The notes beneath the pieces are model-generated. The model saw only the letters and a list, made by a program, of their open reading frames with translations. It did no database searches and was not told where the DNA came from. Below are positions 1-8,029 of a stretch of 64,000 nt of DNA, piece after piece. The stretch lies in NCBI RefSeq assembly GCF_049065735.1, contig NZ_JBAKHD010000001.1, forward strand, positions 372,001 through 436,000, in the 5' to 3' direction. Position 1 is the first letter of the stretch. Each line of letters opens with the position of its first letter. The DNA comes from Paramesorhizobium sp049065735 (GTDB lineage Bacteria; Pseudomonadota; Alphaproteobacteria; Rhizobiales; Rhizobiaceae). The position numbers and the translations under genes are program-made.

Positions 1-1
1 G

Positions 2-88
2 TTCAAGTCTAACAATATGGTCGGCTGGCTGATCTTCCTCGGGCTGGTTCTGGGCGGGCTTTGGGTGGCGGTGAAGCCGGTGGTTTAG
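2..88 (+). CDS. C-terminal tail of a membrane protein, possibly UbiA prenyltransferase (partial)
   Basis: Only the last 28 codons are in the window, ending in TAG at 86-88. The visible residues begin FKSNNMVGWLIFLGLVLGGL, a polar FxSN motif followed by one hydrophobic helix and a short tail. This resembles the C-terminus of 4-hydroxybenzoate polyprenyltransferase (UbiA), whose last helix commonly follows an F-R-S-N motif. That assignment rests on a short resemblance only. Any polytopic membrane protein with a C-terminal helix would also fit. The gene points toward the convergent toxin-antitoxin pair that follows. Confidence 0.4.
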   Translation, partial: FKSNNMVGWLIFLGLVLGGLWVAVKPVV

Positions 89-115
89 GGGCGAACACCT
101 AGCCCAGGCGCTATC

Positions 116-640
116 TCACCGTTCACCATCTTGCTCACCCATCAGCAAGAGGCGGATATCCTGAATGGACCTCATGAGGATCGATGGGGTGTCAGATGCA
201 GGGATGAAATCCCAGCCCCGCCAATAGTGCTCGGCTTCGGTGTCGAGCGCCCTGACGACGACGGCACGACCGCCAACGATATCTGCTCCGGCGATACACC
301 TTCGCAGCGCATCCCTGACCAATCCACTACCGATCCCTTGGCCCGCATATCGCCGGTCGACAGCGAGCTGTCCAATCAGAAGGCAAGGGATTGGGTCTGG
401 TGCGCGCCCGGTTCGGATGGCGCGCGGCACGGCCTTCGATGGGATCGCCGTAGGCGCCAGCCCATAATAACCGACTACTTCTCCGCGATCGTGAACGACA
501 AGAACACGTGTAAAGCCGCGAGTCTGGTTGGATCTGGCAAAGTTGACAAGCCACGTATTGAGTGCTGGTTTGCCGCAGTCGAAAGCATCAAGCCGGTGTG
601 TGTCGTCCAGCGGTTCAATGCCTGAAAGCGTGACCCGCAA
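116..640 (-). CDS. GNAT-family toxin (TacT/AtaT-like)
   Basis: A 174-residue GNAT acetyltransferase of the type II toxin class that acetylates the amino group of aminoacyl-tRNA and so blocks translation. The acetyl-CoA pyrophosphate loop RRYAGQGIGSG is at about 96-106, and the Tyr used in catalysis in this family fits Y139 in AEHYWRGWDF. The early FDCGKPALNTWL block is also typical of the class. The start is TTG at 640, one base after the antitoxin stop; no ATG lies near the conserved N-terminus, so the pair is probably translationally coupled. Downstream of the DUF1778 antitoxin in one operon. The aminoacyl-tRNA target cannot be read from sequence. Confidence 0.88.
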   Translation of the reverse strand: MRVTLSGIEPLDDTHRLDAFDCGKPALNTWLVNFARSNQTRGFTRVLVVHDRGEVVGYYGLAPTAIPSKAVPRAIRTGRAPDPIPCLLIGQLAVDRRYAGQGIGSGLVRDALRRCIAGADIVGGRAVVVRALDTEAEHYWRGWDFIPASDTPSILMRSIQDIRLLLMGEQDGER

Positions 641-641
641 T

Positions 642-926
642 CTACTGCTCCCACGGTGCTGAACGGCGGAGCCGCTCGACTGCTTTTGGTGAGGGAGGGG
701 TGGTTGGAGCCGAAATCATTTTAAGGAAGGCATCGTAATCGTCCGGGGAAAGCCGGATGACAGTTTCGTTCAAGATCGCCAGTTGCGCCTCCTGCAAAGC
801 TGCCTGGCGCACGAATTCAGTGCGCGATAGACCGCGCAGTTCCGCGCCGCGATCGATGATAGACAGATCATCGTCGCGAAACCGCATGGAGACGGGCGTT
901 TCCTTCCTCTGGGCTATGTTGGCCAT
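642..926 (-). CDS. DUF1778 ribbon-helix-helix antitoxin (TacA-like)
   Basis: A 94-residue antitoxin. The N-terminal half has the DUF1778 ribbon-helix-helix pattern (TPVSMRF strand, then DLSIIDRGAELRGLSRTEFV helices) that binds DNA as a dimer. The C-terminal tail, about 60-94, is Pro-rich and charged and would wrap the GNAT toxin. Start ATG at 924-926, with a palindrome just upstream that fits autoregulation. It is the first gene of the two-gene operon with the GNAT toxin, lying between the pdxH end and a membrane-protein end. Confidence 0.88.
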   Translation of the reverse strand: MANIAQRKETPVSMRFRDDDLSIIDRGAELRGLSRTEFVRQAALQEAQLAILNETVIRLSPDDYDAFLKMISAPTTPPSPKAVERLRRSAPWEQ

Positions 927-936
927 GTTACACTCC

Positions 937-954
937 TATGGTGCGCATACCATA
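937..954 (-). promoter_or_regulatory. Probable TacA operator
   Basis: Inverted repeat TATGGT (937-942) and ACCATA (949-954) with a 6-base spacer, ten bases upstream of the antitoxin ATG. The position and symmetry suit a ribbon-helix-helix autorepressor site. The link to TacA is inferred from location. Confidence 0.5.
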
Positions 955-982
955 CCCGAATGTAATGCAAATCGCAATACAC

Positions 983-1603
983 TTACGGATAAAGCCGGGT
1001 CTTCTCCCATCCCCCCTCCGGTGTTTCGCGCGTAAACACCACCCGGTCGTGAAGGCGGAAGGGGCGGTCGTGCCAGAACTCGATGGAAACGGGCTTGAGC
1101 CGGAAGCCGGACCAGTGCGGCGGGCGGGGGATTTCGCCGATGGCATAGCGCGCCGTATACTCGGCGACGGCCTTTTCCAGGGCGAAACGGCTTTCGAGCG
1201 GACGCGACTGTTTCGAGGCCCATGCGCCAATGCGGCTGCCGCGCGGGCGCGAGGCGTAATAGGCGTCGGCCTCCGAATCGCTCACCGGTTCGACGGGCCC
1301 CCGCACGCGCACCTGCCGGCGCAGCGATTTCCAGTGGAAGCACATGGCGGCCTTCTGCTGGCCCAGAATCTCGCGCCCTTTCTGGCTTTCATAATTTGTG
1401 TAAAAAACGAAGCCCTGCTCGTCAAAGCCCTTCAAAAGCACCATTCTGACGTTCGGCATGCCGTTTTCGTCCACGCTTGCCAGCGCCAGAGCGTTGGCAT
1501 CGTTGGGTTCGGATTTCGTCGCGTCGGAAAGCCACTGGGCGAAGAGTTGAAACGGCTCTTGCGCCTCAGTAAAGTCACCGCTTGTTAACTCCGTGTCGCC
1601 CAT
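983..1603 (-). CDS. pdxH: Pyridoxamine/pyridoxine 5'-phosphate oxidase
   Basis: A 206-residue FMN enzyme that oxidises pyridoxamine or pyridoxine 5'-phosphate to pyridoxal 5'-phosphate, the last step of vitamin B6 cofactor synthesis and salvage, in the cytosol. Family blocks are present in order: ALASVDENGMPNVRMVLLKG (FMN and substrate contacts), FYTNYESQKG, FHWKSLRRQVRVRGPVE, the YASRPRGSRIGAWAS substrate loop, and the C-terminal pattern PVSIEFWHDRPFRLHDRVVF ending in ...WEKTRLYP. Length is normal for the family. It is divergent from the lipoprotein gene at 1641 with almost no spacer, so that gene's promoter probably lies inside the 5' end of pdxH. Confidence 0.96.
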   Translation of the reverse strand: MGDTELTSGDFTEAQEPFQLFAQWLSDATKSEPNDANALALASVDENGMPNVRMVLLKGFDEQGFVFYTNYESQKGREILGQQKAAMCFHWKSLRRQVRVRGPVEPVSDSEADAYYASRPRGSRIGAWASKQSRPLESRFALEKAVAEYTARYAIGEIPRPPHWSGFRLKPVSIEFWHDRPFRLHDRVVFTRETPEGGWEKTRLYP

Positions 1604-1640
1604 AATTTCGCCTCGTCGATATCAGCAAAAGGGAAAGGCA

Positions 1641-2093
1641 TTGGCATTAAGGAATGCGCGCCCCACTCGAGTCTCCGCAGCTTGTCTTTATCGCCTCTCG
1701 GCGGTGTTGACGCTTGGCGTCCTTGCCGGCTGCGCCATGAAGGGGTTCAGCATCGAGAGCGCCGTTCCCGATAGTGCGACCATTACCGGCTCCGTCCCTG
1801 CTGCGCAACAGGCCGAGACCGACAAGGGCAAGCTCTCCGACCAGGCCACGGTGCGCAACGTCGTCTCGGCGCTCGATTTCCGCAAATGGGGCGAGACGCC
1901 CATTCCCTGGGCCAATCCGGAGACGGGCAGCCAGGGCACCATCACGACCGTGGCGGAGACGAAGAACGAGACCGGCCTCTGCCGCCGCTTTCAGACCTCG
2001 CGCGAGGCGTTCGACGGCGTTTCGATCTATAAGGGCGAGACCTGCCTCGAAAAGGACGGCGCGTGGATGCTGAAATCCTTCGCGCCGATTTGA
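1641..2093 (+). CDS. Small lipoprotein, RT0821/Lpp0805-type surface protein (function unknown)
   Basis: About 150 residues with a lipoprotein signal peptide: positive N-terminus, hydrophobic stretch LSAVLTLGV, and lipobox LAGC with the lipidated Cys at about 31. The chosen start is TTG at 1641, preceded by the purine-rich GGGAAAGG at about 1630-1637. An in-frame GTG at 1593 would add 16 residues and overlap the divergent pdxH start. The mature part has a conserved pattern (RNVVSALDFRKWG, PWANPETGSQGTI, then CRRF...C near the end) that recalls the RT0821/Lpp0805 or 16-17 kDa surface antigen group of Rhizobiales; this assignment is tentative. Two Cys in the mature part could form a disulfide. 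Confidence 0.72.
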   Translation: MALRNARPTRVSAACLYRLSAVLTLGVLAGCAMKGFSIESAVPDSATITGSVPAAQQAETDKGKLSDQATVRNVVSALDFRKWGETPIPWANPETGSQGTITTVAETKNETGLCRRFQTSREAFDGVSIYKGETCLEKDGAWMLKSFAPI

Positions 2094-2213
2094 GGCGCTT
2101 GGCTCCGCTTGCATCAGCTAAGCGGCGGATTTTCTGGAGAAATCTGGAAGTTTCACCGGTCAATACGCATATCTACTTCGAATTTCTGATCTCCTTCCGC
2201 AACGAGGAACAAT

Positions 2214-3152
2214 ATGCGCGATCCCTATAGCGTGCTGGGCGTCGCCAAAACGGCGAAGCCCGAAGAGATAAAATCGGCATACCGCAAGCTCGCCAAGAAA
2301 TATCATCCCGACCAGAACCCGGATGATCCAAAGGCGAAGGAGCGCTTTGCCGAGGCGAGCCAAGCCTATGACATCCTCTCCGACAAGGAACGCCGGGCGC
2401 AGTTCGACCGTGGCGAGATCGATGCCGAGGGCAAGCCGGCATTCCAGGGCTTCCAGGGTTATCATCCCGGCGGCGATCCCTTTGCCGATTTCGCGCGCCG
2501 GGCAGGGGCAGGCGCTGGCCAGAACACGCATTTCGAGTTCCGCACCGGGCCGGGCGGGGGCTTCGGCCAGGGCGGTTTTGGCGGCGCGGAGGACATATTG
2601 AATGACCTCTTCGGCGGCGGCGCGGCGGGTGCGCGGGCGCGTGGCAGACCGGCCAAGGGCGCGGATCTCTCGGCGTCCATCGACATATCGCTGGAACAGG
2701 CCGCGGGCGCGGAGAAGGTCGAGGCGGTTTTCCCGAACGGCAAGCGGCTGGCGATCAAGCTGCCGAAATATGTCGAGGAGGGCCAGACCATCCGCCTGAA
2801 AGGGCAGGGCGAGCCGATGCCGGGCGGCGCGCCCGGCGACGCGCTGGTGACGATCCATTTGAGGCAGCACCCGCGCTTCGAGTTGAAAGGCCGCGATCTG
2901 CATCTCGACCTGCCGGTGTCGCTGGCGGACGCCGTGCTGGGCGCGCGCATCGAGGTGGAAACGCTCGATGGCCGCGTGGCGGTGAAGGTGCCTGCGTGGT
3001 CAAGTTCCGATCGCGTGCTGCGCCTGAAAGGCAAGGGCCTGCCGCAGAAGGCAGGCGAACGCGCCGATCTTTTCGTCCACGTCCGCATCATGCTGCCTGA
3101 CGGCGGCGACCCGGAGCTGGAGGCGCTGATGGAGAGGCAGCGGGCGGCTTAA
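2214..3152 (+). CDS. DnaJ-family cochaperone of the CbpA type
   Basis: 312 residues. The J domain (about 1-70) carries the HPD tripeptide at 31-33 that stimulates DnaK ATPase. A Gly/Phe-rich linker follows (about 90-140), then two C-terminal substrate-binding beta domains (about 150-305). The Cys-rich zinc-finger domain of true DnaJ is absent, which makes it a class B (CbpA/DjlA-like) cochaperone rather than the main dnaJ. The start ATG at 2214 gives the canonical MRDPYSVLGV opening. It sits between the lipoprotein gene and fabI; a palindromic repeat follows its stop. Confidence 0.93.
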   Translation: MRDPYSVLGVAKTAKPEEIKSAYRKLAKKYHPDQNPDDPKAKERFAEASQAYDILSDKERRAQFDRGEIDAEGKPAFQGFQGYHPGGDPFADFARRAGAGAGQNTHFEFRTGPGGGFGQGGFGGAEDILNDLFGGGAAGARARGRPAKGADLSASIDISLEQAAGAEKVEAVFPNGKRLAIKLPKYVEEGQTIRLKGQGEPMPGGAPGDALVTIHLRQHPRFELKGRDLHLDLPVSLADAVLGARIEVETLDGRVAVKVPAWSSSDRVLRLKGKGLPQKAGERADLFVHVRIMLPDGGDPELEALMERQRAA

Positions 3153-3165
3153 CGGCTCGCTCCTT

Positions 3166-3305
3166 CCTTCCCCCCTTGCGGGGAAGGTGTCTGCGGAGCA
3201 GACGGATGGGGGTGGTGACGTTTGCGCTTTTGTTGGAGAATATGGTGTAAACGTCACCACCCCCACCCGGCCCTACGGGCCACCCTCCCCGCAAGGGGGA
3301 GGGGA
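3166..3305. repeat. Family 1 palindromic repeat (RIME-like), copy 1
   Basis: Intergenic inverted repeat of about 140 bases. The left arm runs from CCTTCCCCCCTTGCGGGGAAGG to GGGGGTGGTGACGTTTGCG; the right arm mirrors it, from AACGTCACCACCCCCACCC to CCCCGCAAGGGGGAGGGG. Other copies are at 7819, 30012, 31374 and 61169. The gap 3153-3497 holds this repeat and otherwise no gene that I can support. Confidence 0.85.
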
Positions 3306-3497
3306 AGCCCCAAGTTACACCCCGATATATCAAGTTTCTGATTAATCCCGCCTTTTTCGCCCGCTCTTGCTTGAAGCCCGCGCGCGGCTATGCAATACGG
3401 CGCTAGGTTTATGCGCAAGTCCGGACGGAAAACCGCTTCGCACTTTTCCTGGGCTTGCTCTGTGTCGCTTCAGAACAATTTTGACGAGGGTCGGGTA

Positions 3498-4316
3498 ATG
3501 ACCGCCAAATCTGGTTTGTTGCAGGGGAAACGCGGCCTTATCCTTGGCGTCGCGAACAACCGTTCCATCGCATGGGGCATCGCCAAGGCCGCCCATGAGG
3601 CGGGGGCGGAGCTTGCGTTCACCTATCAGGGCGAGGCGCTGAAGAAGCGCGTGGAGCCGCTGGCCGAGGAGCTGGGCGCTTTCGTCTGCGGCCATTGCGA
3701 TGTCGCCGACGCCGCCACCATCGACGCCGTCTTCGAGACGCTCGAAAAGAAATGGGGCAAGCTCGATTTCGTCGTCCATGCCATCGGCTTTTCCGACAAG
3801 GACGAGCTGACGGGGCGCTATGTCGATACGTCCGAAGCCAATTTCTCCAAGACGATGCTGATCTCGGTCTATTCGCTGACGGCCATCGCCAAGCGCGCCG
3901 AGAAGCTGATGACCGATGGCGGCTCGATCCTGACGCTGACCTATTACGGCGCCGAGAAGGTAATGCCCAACTACAACGTCATGGGCGTCGCCAAGGCCGC
4001 GCTGGAGGCGAGCGTCAAATATCTCGCCGTCGATCTCGGCCCGCAGAACATCCGCGTCAACGCCATCTCCGCCGGCCCGATCAAGACGCTCGCCGCTTCG
4101 GGTATCGGCGATTTCCGCTATATCCTCAAATGGAACGAGTATAACGCGCCGCTGCGCCGCACCGTCACCATCGAGGAAGTGGGCGATGTCGGTCTCTATT
4201 TCCTCTCCGACCTCTCACGCTCGGTGACGGGCGAGGTGCACCACGCCGATTCGGGCTATCATGTCGTCGGCATGAAGGCCGTTGACGCGCCTGATATCTC
4301 CGTCGTCAAAGATTAA
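3498..4316 (+). CDS. fabI: Enoyl-[acyl-carrier-protein] reductase (NADH)
   Basis: 272 residues of the divergent short-chain dehydrogenase fold. It reduces trans-2-enoyl-ACP, the last step of each fatty-acid elongation cycle, and is the target of triclosan-type inhibitors in this family. The GxxxxxSIAWGIA nucleotide-binding block is at about 17-28. The catalytic set fits Y149, Y159 and K166 in LTYYGAEKVMPNYNVMGVAK, with the Y-x6-K spacing of FabI. I chose ATG at 3498 because GAGG lies at 3486-3489 and the protein then starts like other FabI; the frame stays open upstream to 3390, but that part looks non-coding. The next gene starts 17 bases downstream, suggesting co-transcription. Confidence 0.96.
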   Translation: MTAKSGLLQGKRGLILGVANNRSIAWGIAKAAHEAGAELAFTYQGEALKKRVEPLAEELGAFVCGHCDVADAATIDAVFETLEKKWGKLDFVVHAIGFSDKDELTGRYVDTSEANFSKTMLISVYSLTAIAKRAEKLMTDGGSILTLTYYGAEKVMPNYNVMGVAKAALEASVKYLAVDLGPQNIRVNAISAGPIKTLAASGIGDFRYILKWNEYNAPLRRTVTIEEVGDVGLYFLSDLSRSVTGEVHHADSGYHVVGMKAVDAPDISVVKD

Positions 4317-4333
4317 TCGGGATTATATTCGCT

Positions 4334-4924
4334 GTGATACGGGACATCATTTACTTCTCGCGTCACGGCGAGACGGACTGGAACGTGTCGCAACGCATCC
4401 AGGGGCAGATCGATATCGATATCAACGCCCATGGCCGCGCGCAGGCCGACCGCAATGGCGACATGCTGAAATCGCTGATCGGCACGGGTGCCGGTTTCGA
4501 TTTCGTCGCCAGCCCGCTCCGGCGCACCCGCGAGACCATGGAGCGCATCCGCGCCCGTATGGGGCTGGACCCTTATGCCTTCCGCACCGATCCGCAATTG
4601 ATGGAAGTCAATTTCGGCGACTGGCAGGGCTATATGCTCGAAGACATCGCCGCCGAGCGGAGCGATCTGGTCGAGGCGCGCGCCCGCGACAAGTGGAATT
4701 TCGTGCCCCCCGGCGAGGGTGCTGAAAGCTACATGGTGCTGGCCGGGCGCATCGGTGATTGGCTGGAAAGCGTGAAGCAGCCCACCGTCTGCGTCACCCA
4801 TGGTGGCTGCATCCGCACGCTGTTTTATCTCATCGAGAAAATGGACGGCCACGAAGCCGCCAACCTCTCCATCCCGCAGGACCGTCTGCTGCGGCTGGAG
4901 GAGGGCAAGCTGACGTGGATTTAG
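4334..4924 (+). CDS. Histidine phosphatase (phosphoglycerate mutase-like)
   Basis: 196 residues of the histidine phosphatase superfamily. The RHGETDWN motif at about 10-17 holds the phospho-accepting His (H11); a second catalytic His lies in VTHGGCIRTLFY near 155, and the acid region is MEVNFGDWQGY. It starts at GTG 4334, 17 bases after fabI. These proteins are often annotated as gpmB, but most are broad phosphatases rather than glycolytic mutases, so the substrate is left open. It converges on the DUF1344 gene, with the two ending back to back. Confidence 0.88.
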   Translation: MIRDIIYFSRHGETDWNVSQRIQGQIDIDINAHGRAQADRNGDMLKSLIGTGAGFDFVASPLRRTRETMERIRARMGLDPYAFRTDPQLMEVNFGDWQGYMLEDIAAERSDLVEARARDKWNFVPPGEGAESYMVLAGRIGDWLESVKQPTVCVTHGGCIRTLFYLIEKMDGHEAANLSIPQDRLLRLEEGKLTWI

Positions 4925-5176
4925 CTATTCCGTCTCTTCGATATCCGTAATGAACCGGTCCTTATCGACGACATCGTAGGACAGCGCGACCTTCATGCCC
5001 TCGTTGATGGCGCTGTAGTCGAACTCGCCCGGCAGCTTGTAGACATTGCCGTCATCGAGCGTGATCGTGTTGCTCTCCTCGTCGATATGCGTGATCTTGC
5101 CCTGGGCGTCATCCGCCATGGCGATCGTCGAAAAAAGCGATACGAACACAAAAAGCAGGGCGATGAAAATCTGCAT
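4925..5176 (-). CDS. DUF1344 small exported protein
   Basis: 83 residues. A signal peptide (MQIFIALLFVFVSLFSTIAMA) should be cleaved before DDAQGK, leaving about 60 residues: GKITHIDEESNTITLDDGNVYKLP..., the short beta-rich DUF1344 pattern common in Rhizobiales. The function is unknown, and the location should be periplasmic. Overall acidic. Its stop directly abuts the end of the convergent phosphatase gene. Confidence 0.85.
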   Translation of the reverse strand: MQIFIALLFVFVSLFSTIAMADDAQGKITHIDEESNTITLDDGNVYKLPGEFDYSAINEGMKVALSYDVVDKDRFITDIEETE

Positions 5177-5409
5177 GGCGGTCTTCCCCGATAAGAATCC
5201 AACGAGCCGAAGTGAAGAATAGACGGCGGATTATGTCAAAATAATTATCGGAAAAACTTGTATTAAGGAATTTTTTAGGCAGGAAATGCACTGAATCGCG
5301 CGTTCCGACACAATTGCGGCCAAATTGGCCCGCGCGATTTGACCGGCGCGCGAATCCCCCATAAAACCTGCGCTGTTATTGCCCGGCTCGGGGGCTCCTG
5401 AGGAAATTC

Positions 5410-6504
5410 ATGTCTCACAATACGTTCGGCCATCTGTTTCGCGTCACCACCTGGGGTGAGAGCCATGGTCCCGCGCTGGGCTGCGTCGTCGATGGCTGCC
5501 CGCCCGGCATCCGCTTCACCGAAGCAGAGATCCAGTCCTATCTGGACAAGCGCAAGCCCGGCCAGTCGAAATACACCACCCAGCGCCGCGAGCCGGATCA
5601 GGTGCGCGTGCTCTCGGGCGTGCTCATCGAAGATGACGGCGTGACCATGGTGACGACCGGCACGCCGATCTCGATGATGATGGAGAACACCGACCAGCGT
5701 TCCAAGGATTATGGCGATATCGCCCGCCAATACCGCCCCGGCCATGCCGACTATACCTATGACGTCAAATACGGCATCCGCGACTATCGCGGCGGCGGGC
5801 GCTCCTCGGCGCGTGAAACCGCCGCACGGGTCGCCGCAGGCGCCATCGCGCGTAAGGTCGTGCCGGGCCTGACCGTGCGCGGCGCGCTGGTGGCGATGGG
5901 CGTGCATGACATCGACCGCACCCGCTGGGACTGGGCGCAAGTCGACAACAACCCCTTCTTCACCCCCGACGCCGGCTCGGTGGAAATCTTCGCCGAATAT
6001 CTCGATGGCCTGCGCAAGGCGGGCTCGTCCGTGGGCGCCATTATCGAGATCGTCGCCGAAGGCGTTCCGGCAGGTCTGGGCGCGCCGATCTATGCCAAGC
6101 TCGATCAGGACATCGCCAGCTATCTGATGTCGATCAACGCCGTCAAAGGCGTCGAAATCGGCAATGGCTTCGAGGCCGCGCGGCTGACCGGCGAGGAAAA
6201 TGCCGATGAAATGCGCATCGGCCCGGATGGCAAGCCCGTCTTCCTCTCCAACCATGCGGGCGGCATTCTGGGCGGCATCGCCACCGGCGCGCCCGTCGTC
6301 GCGCGTTTCGCGGTGAAGCCGACATCCTCGATCCTCACCCCGCGCCGCTCCATCGACAAGGACGGCCATGAGGTGGACGTGATGACCAAGGGCCGCCACG
6401 ACCCCTGCGTCGGCATCCGCGCCGTTCCCATCGGCGAGGCCATGGTCGCCTGCGCCATTGCGGACCATTATCTGAGGCATCGGGGGCAGACGGGGAAGGG
6501 GTGA
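5410..6504 (+). CDS. aroC: Chorismate synthase
   Basis: 364 residues. It converts 5-enolpyruvylshikimate 3-phosphate to chorismate with reduced FMN, the end of the shikimate pathway. The family signatures are clear: N-terminal FGHLFRVTTWGESHGPALG, then RREPDQVRVLSG, the RPGHADYTYDVKYGIRDYRG block, GGGRSSARETAARVAAGAIA, and near the C-terminus KGRHDPCVGIRAVPIGEAM. Full length. Start ATG at 5410 with AGGA just upstream. The 233-base gap before it (5177-5409) should carry the promoters of this gene and the divergent DUF1344 gene; I see no other feature there. Confidence 0.97.
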   Translation: MSHNTFGHLFRVTTWGESHGPALGCVVDGCPPGIRFTEAEIQSYLDKRKPGQSKYTTQRREPDQVRVLSGVLIEDDGVTMVTTGTPISMMMENTDQRSKDYGDIARQYRPGHADYTYDVKYGIRDYRGGGRSSARETAARVAAGAIARKVVPGLTVRGALVAMGVHDIDRTRWDWAQVDNNPFFTPDAGSVEIFAEYLDGLRKAGSSVGAIIEIVAEGVPAGLGAPIYAKLDQDIASYLMSINAVKGVEIGNGFEAARLTGEENADEMRIGPDGKPVFLSNHAGGILGGIATGAPVVARFAVKPTSSILTPRRSIDKDGHEVDVMTKGRHDPCVGIRAVPIGEAMVACAIADHYLRHRGQTGKG

Positions 6505-6517
6505 ATGGTTCGCCTGA

Positions 6518-6627
6518 CGTCATTCTCGGGCTTGTCCCGAGAATCTACAACGGTACGATTTTCAGGACGGTAATCGCTTTTCCTTTCCTCGTCGCAGATT
6601 CTCGGGACAAGCCCGAGAATGACGGCG
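6518..6627. repeat. REP-type inverted repeat (family 5)
   Basis: Two arms with core CTCGGGCTTGTCCCGAG, themselves hairpins, at about 6518-6546 and, in inverse orientation, 6597-6625, separated by about 50 bases. They lie between aroC and ribB. They are of the same general kind as the arms at 19899-20077 and 44809-44847, where the core is a CTTGT loop inside a self-complementary arm. Confidence 0.8.
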
Positions 6628-6678
6628 AGACGGGTTACCGCCAAGGCAGCATTTCAATTGAACTGTAAGGATTGCTGA

Positions 6679-7791
6679 ATGACCTTCGACCAAAAACGCA
6701 CCGTCGATGCCATCCGCGCCTTCGAGCGTGGGGAGATCGTTGTCGTCACCGATGACGACGGCCGCGAGAATGAGGGCGATTTGATCGTCGCGGCGGTGCA
6801 TTGCACGCCGGAGAAGATGGCCTTCATCGTCCGCCACACCTCCGGCATCGTCTGCACCCCCATGCCGCGCGAGGAGGCCAAGCGCCTGAACCTGACGCCC
6901 ATGGTGGCGGACAATGAATCCGCCCATACGACGGCCTTCACCGTCACCGTCGATTACCGTCACGGCACCACGACAGGCATCTCCGCCGACGACCGCACGC
7001 TGACGGTGCGCAACCTCGCCAACCCCAATGCGGGCGCCGCCGATTTCGTCCGTCCCGGCCACATCTTCCCGCTCGTCGCGCGCGAGGGCGGGGTGTTGAT
7101 GCGCTCCGGGCACACGGAAGCGGCTGTCGACCTGTGCAAGCTCGCGGGCCTGCCGCCCATCGGCGTCATCTGCGAATTGGTCAATGATGACGGCTCCGTC
7201 ATGCGCGGGCCGCAGATCGCCGCATTCGCCGAAGAGCACAAACTCCAGACCGTCACGGTCGCGGATTTGATCGCCTATCGCCAGCGCAAGGAAACGCTGG
7301 TCGAGCGGGTGAACGAGGCGCCGGTCGAAACCTCCGCCGGCCCCGCCAAAGCCTATACCTATCAATTGCCCTGGGAGCCGATGCAGCACGTCGCCATCGT
7401 CTTCGGCGATATCAGAGACGGCGAGGACGTCTCCGTGCGCCTCCAGCGCGAGGATGTGCTGTCGGATGTGTTCGGCGGCGTCTGCAGCCTCGACGCGATC
7501 CTGAAGCGCATGGCCGAGGCGAAGCGCGGCGTGCTGGTCTATCTGCGGCAGGGCTCTGTCGGCGTCCGCGAGGCGGTCAGCGACGCCCGCGCCCGCGACG
7601 CCATCCCCGCCGACCGTGAATCCCACGCCGAAGCCCGCGCCCGCGAGGAAGAATGGCGCCAGATCGGCCTCGGCGCGCAGATATTGAAGGATCTTGGGAT
7701 TACCTCCATCCGGCTTCTGGCGTCACGTGAGCGGCATTATGTCGGGCTGGAGGGGTTCGGGATAAAGATCGTGAAGACGGAGATTTTGTAA
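6679..7791 (+). CDS. ribB: 3,4-dihydroxy-2-butanone 4-phosphate synthase fused to a degenerate GTP cyclohydrolase II domain
   Basis: 370 residues. Residues 1-205 form a complete RibB domain with the metal-binding DDDGRENEGD loop at 25-34, PTGISADDR-like GTTTGISADDR at about 96-106, and FPLVAREGGVLMRSGHTEAA. It makes the four-carbon precursor of riboflavin from ribulose 5-phosphate. Residues about 225-370 align with GTP cyclohydrolase II, but the zinc triad C-x10-C-x-C is not there; only C269 remains in the region, and the GQEGR-type loop has become RQGSVG. Cyclohydrolase activity is therefore unlikely, and a separate RibA is expected elsewhere. No FMN riboswitch was recognised upstream. Confidence 0.92.
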   Translation: MTFDQKRTVDAIRAFERGEIVVVTDDDGRENEGDLIVAAVHCTPEKMAFIVRHTSGIVCTPMPREEAKRLNLTPMVADNESAHTTAFTVTVDYRHGTTTGISADDRTLTVRNLANPNAGAADFVRPGHIFPLVAREGGVLMRSGHTEAAVDLCKLAGLPPIGVICELVNDDGSVMRGPQIAAFAEEHKLQTVTVADLIAYRQRKETLVERVNEAPVETSAGPAKAYTYQLPWEPMQHVAIVFGDIRDGEDVSVRLQREDVLSDVFGGVCSLDAILKRMAEAKRGVLVYLRQGSVGVREAVSDARARDAIPADRESHAEARAREEEWRQIGLGAQILKDLGITSIRLLASRERHYVGLEGFGIKIVKTEIL

Positions 7792-7818
7792 GCTTGGCGC
7801 CGACTTTTGCGGGCTCGC

Positions 7819-8023
7819 GCCCTCCCTCCCCCTTGCGGGGAGGGTGGCCGCGTTAGCGGACGGGTGGGGGTGGTGACGTTCCGCCAAGGTCTCAAGCAGA
7901 AGTGCGACGTCACCACCTCCATCCGCCCGCTACGCGGGGTTCGTCGCTGGAAAAGCCAAATCGTTGGCTTTTCCTCGGCCTGCGGCCGAACGCTCCTCAA
8001 TCCCCGCAAGGGGGAAGGAGGGC
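7819..8023. repeat. Family 1 palindromic repeat, copy 2 (with inserted module)
   Basis: Left arm begins CCCTCCCTCCCCCTTGCGGG; right arm ends CCCCGCAAGGGGGAAGGAGG. The right arm carries an extra hairpin module, AAAAGCCAAATCGTTGGCTTTT at about 7952-7973, followed by a GGCCTGCGGCC palindrome; the same module occurs in the copy at 61169. It ends just before the stop of the MFS gene. Confidence 0.85.
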
Positions 8024-8029
8024 GTCGCC

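Noticed and set aside
131..625. Plus-strand frame opposite the GNAT toxin
   Set aside because: No family resemblance; the minus strand has a complete acetyl-CoA loop and toxin operon context.
6505..6678. Possible FMN riboswitch ahead of ribB
   Set aside because: The spacer is occupied by a REP-type inverted repeat, and I could not find the conserved RFN core (AGGG/GGGTG blocks in order).
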